Under the pieces are notes generated by a model. It did no database searches. It was not told the origin of the DNA and worked only from the letters and a program-made list of their open reading frames with translations. The position numbers and the translations under genes were made by a program. Shown piece by piece: positions 61,301-64,000 of a stretch of 64,000 bases of DNA (position 1 is its first letter; each line of letters starts with the position of its first letter). The stretch is from assembly GCF_001403615.1 (NCBI RefSeq), contig NZ_LN879457.1, forward strand, positions 1,398,470 to 1,462,469. The letters run 5' to 3'. The stretch comes from Desnuesiella massiliensis (GTDB taxonomy: Bacteria > Bacillota > Clostridia > Clostridiales > Clostridiaceae).

Positions 61301-62771
61301 TGGAGATGAGGAGATAGATAGGTTATTAGACCTTTTAGAAAGCATCAAAAAACCTTTGAAAAAATTAAAGAGTGAACTAGAAGCAGCTAAGGACGCTTAT
61401 CAAAAAGAGCAAAATACTTACGATTTGAGAGAAAAAGACTTTTATAAGAAATATGACAATATAGTTTTCTTTGCTGAAGCTTTAGAACAGGTTAAGAAAG
61501 AATTAAAAGAAGAGAAGCAGGAACTAGATAAGAGAGAAGAGTATAACCTGAAGCGCATAGAACAATTGGAGAAGGATAAAAAAGAAATTGAAAAGGCTAT
61601 TAATGAGTTAAACATCAAAAATGGTAAGTTTGCTTTTTTAGCAGAGAATATAAATGAAATTCAGTTAAGTAATGAAGTAATACAAGAAATTCCTTATGAA
61701 CCCTTAAGGATTGTTAATAATATTGGAGATGAGCTCGAAGAGTTATCAAAAATAGTTGCGGAAAAAAATTTATATGTAGATAAGCAAAAAAGATATTTTA
61801 TAGATTTTTGCAATTCACAGATAATAGATGTGAGGCTAAAGGATATGGCAATAAGTGGCGTTGAGTATAAAAAGCATTTCAAAGATATAATAGAATGGCA
61901 GCAAAAGATGAATGAACGTATTGAAATGATAATTGACATTGCTGAAAATGACATAAAAGAACATGACAAACAGCTTCAGCAGTTTATTAATCATTTACAT
62001 TCATATCTTATGACCATGAGTCAGGAGCTGAAGCTTATTCCTAAGAAAACTAGGATAAAAATTGAAGAGGATTGGAAAGAAATCTTCACCTTTAATGTAC
62101 CAGAATGGGATGAAAAAGAAGGTAAGGAAGAGTTAAGTAAGCACATTGATTGGATGCTTAAACAGCTTGAATCTGACCAATTTAAAGATGATGAAGGTGA
62201 AGAGTTTGGAGATAAGGTCAGCAAAGCAATTGAAAAATGGCTTCAGTCAAAAGAACTTCTAAGAATTGTTATGAAACAAAATATAATTAAAATAAAGTGC
62301 CGAAAAGTTACTAACGATGGCAAGGTAAGCAGCATGCCTTTTTCATGGGAGCAATCAAATGCTTGGTCCGGTGGTGAAAAATGGAGTAAAAATATGACTC
62401 TATTTTTAGGAATTTTAAATTATCTAGCTGAGAAGAGAAAGCAGATTGTTTCAAATATGAAGAGGCACAGAACTGTAATAGTAGATAATCCTTTTGGCAA
62501 GGCATCAAGTGATCACGTTTTGGATCCGGTATTCTTCATAGCTGAACAATTAGGTTTTCAAATAATTGCTTTGACGGCCCATGCAGAAGGTAAGTTTATA
62601 AGAACTTACTTCCCTATAGTATATAGCTGTAGACTTAGGGATGCAAAAAATAATTCAACTCAGATAATGACTAAGGAAAAAGAAGTCAAGACGGCATTTT
62701 TTAAAGATAGTGATCCACAGACACTAATGAGGTTAGGTCAATTACAACAATTAGGGATGTTTGAATACTAA
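58335..62771 (+). CDS. jetC: Wadjet SMC-like ATPase JetC
   Basis: 1478 residues. Walker A ENGGGKT at 38-44, long coiled coils with a hinge-like globular part near residues 600-800, ABC signature AWSGGEKWS near 1344 and Walker B VIVDNPFG near 1380. JetC dimers extrude DNA loops and present plasmid DNA to JetD. The reading frame is intact over its full length, and all four jet genes look functional. Confidence 0.93.
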   Translation: MPAISKIRFTNIVYENGDKRYNDDIFQFDGHNAAILLENGGGKTVFVQTVIQAVLPHAEVADRKIRNTLMLENDVAHVAVEWILNDRPRRYGLTAVTLFINRGSVDSLKYVYEYEENDDNSIEKLPFVLEGLYGNRRPATKEEIGEYYSEMSKNRMNAHSFSTAKEYHAYIEDNFLIFPSEWRNIALINGAEGGVEAFFDHCKTTGQLVDSLLIPVIEEALAGNGTKDFVETFEKQREHFKRHKHLRERIEESKAVEAQINSYVKVFKNYDEVNSKYISAKENAKAIFRFIEQEGRSNEEKLIEVKDNMKKLSEEIEIFGQKKASYQLACLKENVTREEKAFQEVSHKYNELLDSYNTKKKRSEELQVAKFSKSIKEEQESIVLLEEQISKLEEDEDITDIQEKLMQNSEELRGYYLEEEQKLEKEKTIVEGQIETNKKEIKTCESESSKAKDIVDTHKIKIAELDNSIQYLAEEMKKIEREILDNFDQEKVDEQYVKWQDRVVEIEKSIFNFAQEMKKIEEEKYNLNEELSGLRVKLKEATKEETEIGAFLINIEDEHQRLLNDIKSLRVSWSNIDSLYLRKESILNGLIDKLDRLRDEKERLLLKERLAHRFSDDYKENEFYTADPALEGWIRSWRNSFNYIEGGTQFVQRIYESTGKAINEIYEAYPYWAIAVIVSDAEIDKFYSRICKQVETLSHPVIIITEQEARSRIAGEFTLQERSVFPSSWEKNLSQKLFENWKSEFEVKALEATENRIRKEEEFNLWSETLKSIQLFYNKYSHDTYLELQKEHKTLLAKINTLEKDVTAKEERIKQIDEAMKKGHETASHLQDERTVIEHRIIKAQEYKTKRNSKQKNEADKENKEKELKSALEQCTTWERRRKYALDLVEEIQSSLNEINYNLRRLQGEELYEEVRNATAKYSSMSKKALVIQRKDLKDALEKKQKGRELLEVKLENAKGKEEELKESLKRLRKTSEFTLGEDVEFPLYGDEEIDRLLDLLESIKKPLKKLKSELEAAKDAYQKEQNTYDLREKDFYKKYDNIVFFAEALEQVKKELKEEKQELDKREEYNLKRIEQLEKDKKEIEKAINELNIKNGKFAFLAENINEIQLSNEVIQEIPYEPLRIVNNIGDELEELSKIVAEKNLYVDKQKRYFIDFCNSQIIDVRLKDMAISGVEYKKHFKDIIEWQQKMNERIEMIIDIAENDIKEHDKQLQQFINHLHSYLMTMSQELKLIPKKTRIKIEEDWKEIFTFNVPEWDEKEGKEELSKHIDWMLKQLESDQFKDDEGEEFGDKVSKAIEKWLQSKELLRIVMKQNIIKIKCRKVTNDGKVSSMPFSWEQSNAWSGGEKWSKNMTLFLGILNYLAEKRKQIVSNMKRHRTVIVDNPFGKASSDHVLDPVFFIAEQLGFQIIALTAHAEGKFIRTYFPIVYSCRLRDAKNNSTQIMTKEKEVKTAFFKDSDPQTLMRLGQLQQLGMFEY

Positions 62772-62783
62772 AAATCTAAACGT

Positions 62784-62830
62784 AATGGATAGGTAGGGGC
62801 TGTTGCACTAAAAAATTAGTGTAGCAGCCT
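62784..62830 (+). repeat. 47-bp repeat, copy 2
   Basis: Differs from 54854-54900 by one base in the right arm (GTAGCAGCC versus GCAGCAGCC). Lacks a T tract here. Followed by sequence (62831-62888) related to 53688-53745 downstream of brxL. Confidence 0.9.
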
Positions 62831-62887
62831 TTAAATGTTGCATTAAGGCAATTTTTAAAAACTTGATAGCAGCTTATTAGCAAAGGG

Positions 62888-62944
62888 GATGTTGCACAAC
62901 TAACTAAACTAAATAGTTAGCTGCGCAGCAGCTTCTTTTTTTGT
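62888..62944 (+). terminator. Terminator-like hairpin upstream of the IS1182 gene
   Basis: CTAACTA and TAGTTAG pair, extended by partly complementary GTTGC/GCAGC blocks, then a T run. The TGTTGCA core is shared with the 47-bp repeats, so it may mark an IS end. Confidence 0.55.
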
Positions 62945-62959
62945 TCGAAAAATTAAAAT

Positions 62960-62979
62960 GCGGCGCCCGTGGGCACCGC
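62960..62979 (+). repeat. GC-rich hairpin in the IS leader
   Basis: GCGGCGCCC and GGGCACCGC pair with one mismatch around GT. It stands out in this AT-rich DNA and lies just before the transposase start. Confidence 0.8.
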
Positions 62980-62999
62980 AAGTGTTGTATAATTATAGT

Positions 63000-64000
63000 A
63001 TGCAAAAACCAAATTATCAACATAAAAATTATACTTCATCAAATGGATATTATCAACTGGTTCTTCCATTTGATTTTGAAATGTTGATACCTGAGGATGA
63101 TTCAGTCCGCCTGCTTAGCCAAATATTGGAGGGATTAAATTACGAAAAATTATACAAGGCGTACTCTTCCGTTGGAAGAAAACCGGCAGTGGAACCTAAA
63201 ATCCTATTTAAGGTATTAACATATGCTTATTCAAACAACATATATTCGAGTAGAAAGATTGAAACAGCATGCAGAAGGGATATTAACTTCATGTGGTTAC
63301 TTCAAGGCGCGAAAGCACCGGATCACGCTACAATTGCTAGGTTTAGAAAAGAATATTTATCAGAAGCAGTGGAAGACTTGTTTTATCAGCTAGTTCAATA
63401 TCTTCATAGTATAGGAGAAATCAATTTTGAGAATCTTTTTGTAGATGGAACGAAAATTGAAGCAAATGCTAATCGCTACACTTTTGTATGGAAAAAAGTT
63501 GTTAATAAAAATGAAAGCAAGATGTTTGAGAAGATACAGTCTTGCATTGAAGCTGTTAACTTAAGCTTTATGACAAACTTTGCTGTCGCAAAGGATAACA
63601 CTGCTCAGGATATTAAGAAAGTACTTGACTTTATTAATCAAAAGATAAATGAAGAAAATATAGAGCTAGTTCATGGTATTGGTAAGCGCAAATCAAAGCT
63701 TCAGAAATTCAAAGAGGAGCTAGAATGTTACTATGAGCGTCAAGAGAAATACAACATGCATAATGGGATATTCAATGGAAGAAATAGTTATTCGAAGACT
63801 GACCATGATGCAACTTTTATGCACATGAAAGATGATCATATGCGCAACTCACAGCTAAAACCAGGTTACAATGTTCAAATAGGAGTAGAAAGTGAATATG
63901 TAACTGGTGTTGGTATATTTCAGGATAGAGCTGATATTACTACACTAATACCATTTCTAGATGATATGAAATCAAACTTAGGAGTTAAATATAAAAATAT
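63000..64000 (+). CDS. IS1182-family transposase (3' partial)
   Basis: ATG 63000 opens a frame that is still open at the window end (333 codons). FDFEMLIPEDDSVRLLSQILEGL, KPAVEPKILFKVLTYAYSNNIYSSRKIE and FVDGTKIEANANRYTFVWKK are IS1182/DUF772-type features, with the Asp of FVDGTKIEA a likely catalytic residue. The C-terminal DDE part lies outside the window. The start has no obvious ribosome binding site. Confidence 0.92.
   Translation, partial: MQKPNYQHKNYTSSNGYYQLVLPFDFEMLIPEDDSVRLLSQILEGLNYEKLYKAYSSVGRKPAVEPKILFKVLTYAYSNNIYSSRKIETACRRDINFMWLLQGAKAPDHATIARFRKEYLSEAVEDLFYQLVQYLHSIGEINFENLFVDGTKIEANANRYTFVWKKVVNKNESKMFEKIQSCIEAVNLSFMTNFAVAKDNTAQDIKKVLDFINQKINEENIELVHGIGKRKSKLQKFKEELECYYERQEKYNMHNGIFNGRNSYSKTDHDATFMHMKDDHMRNSQLKPGYNVQIGVESEYVTGVGIFQDRADITTLIPFLDDMKSNLGVKYKN

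Noticed and set aside
59070..62508. Several minus-strand frames inside jetC
   Set aside because: All are low-complexity Leu/Ser/Phe-rich antisense products of coiled-coil coding sequence, with no start signals.

Overview
The window is low-GC Firmicute chromosome, almost certainly Clostridium sensu stricto. Evidence is the AT-rich sequence, strong AGGAGG ribosome binding sites, frequent TTG/GTG starts, Clostridium-like housekeeping neighbours (upp next to a dCMP deaminase remnant, dus, a minus-strand rsmH) and clostridial IS types. It reads as a defence and accessory island: long gene-dense blocks of anti-phage and immunity genes separated by a few core genes, with many broken genes and repeats.

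Layout. 1-2224: end of an ABC exporter operon (partial ATPase, two permeases). 2404-8550: conflict cluster of a frameshifted GHKL-ATPase protein, an AlbA_2 (Schlafen-type) protein, and a TOTE-type primase plus helicase that look like one protein split by a single in-frame TAA. This cluster is bracketed by a direct repeat, because 8562-9023 is a broken copy of the 3' end of the permease gene at 1490-2224. 9243-28840: about 26 one-gene units, all on the plus strand, many of them SMI1/KNR4, Imm1, YcxB, DUF4240 and other immunity-like types, plus acetyltransferases and nucleotide-sanitation enzymes. They are separated by two families of short hairpin-forming repeats. An IS3-family element is inserted in one unit and its target can be reconstructed exactly. 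29200-34678: dus, rsmH (minus), an exonuclease-BRCT protein, a HIT gene with a nonsense codon, a MazG-like gene and an HNH nuclease. 34679-39400: sparse region with a membrane protein, an EVE/PUA-like gene with an operator-like promoter, and degraded upp and comEB-like genes. 39414-53577: complete type 1-like BREX operon (brxE-like, brxA, brxB, brxC, pglX, pglZ, brxL). 53743-55030: terminators, a group II intron 5' remnant, a Fic-domain gene with an altered catalytic motif, and an IS/MITE-like repeat. 55096-62771: Wadjet operon in the order jetD-jetA-jetB-jetC. 62784-64000: repeats and the start of an IS1182-family transposase.

How the genes work together. BREX (DNA methylation-linked phage exclusion), Wadjet (SMC-driven plasmid cleavage), the TOTE cluster and the immunity-like array act at different stages against phages, plasmids and rival toxins. 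The most unusual part is 9.2-28.9 kb: single-gene cassettes separated by two distinct hairpin repeat families, with the family-A block (14.07-26.46 kb) nested inside a family-B block. This resembles an integron or a recombinase-built immunity array, but no recombinase is visible in the window.

A large number of genes carry one simple lesion (frameshift, nonsense codon, internal deletion or IS insertion). Either the island is decaying or some indels are sequence errors. The comEB deletion, the grpB truncation and the IS insertion cannot be explained by base-calling errors. All family assignments are from reading the translated sequence, not from database searches.
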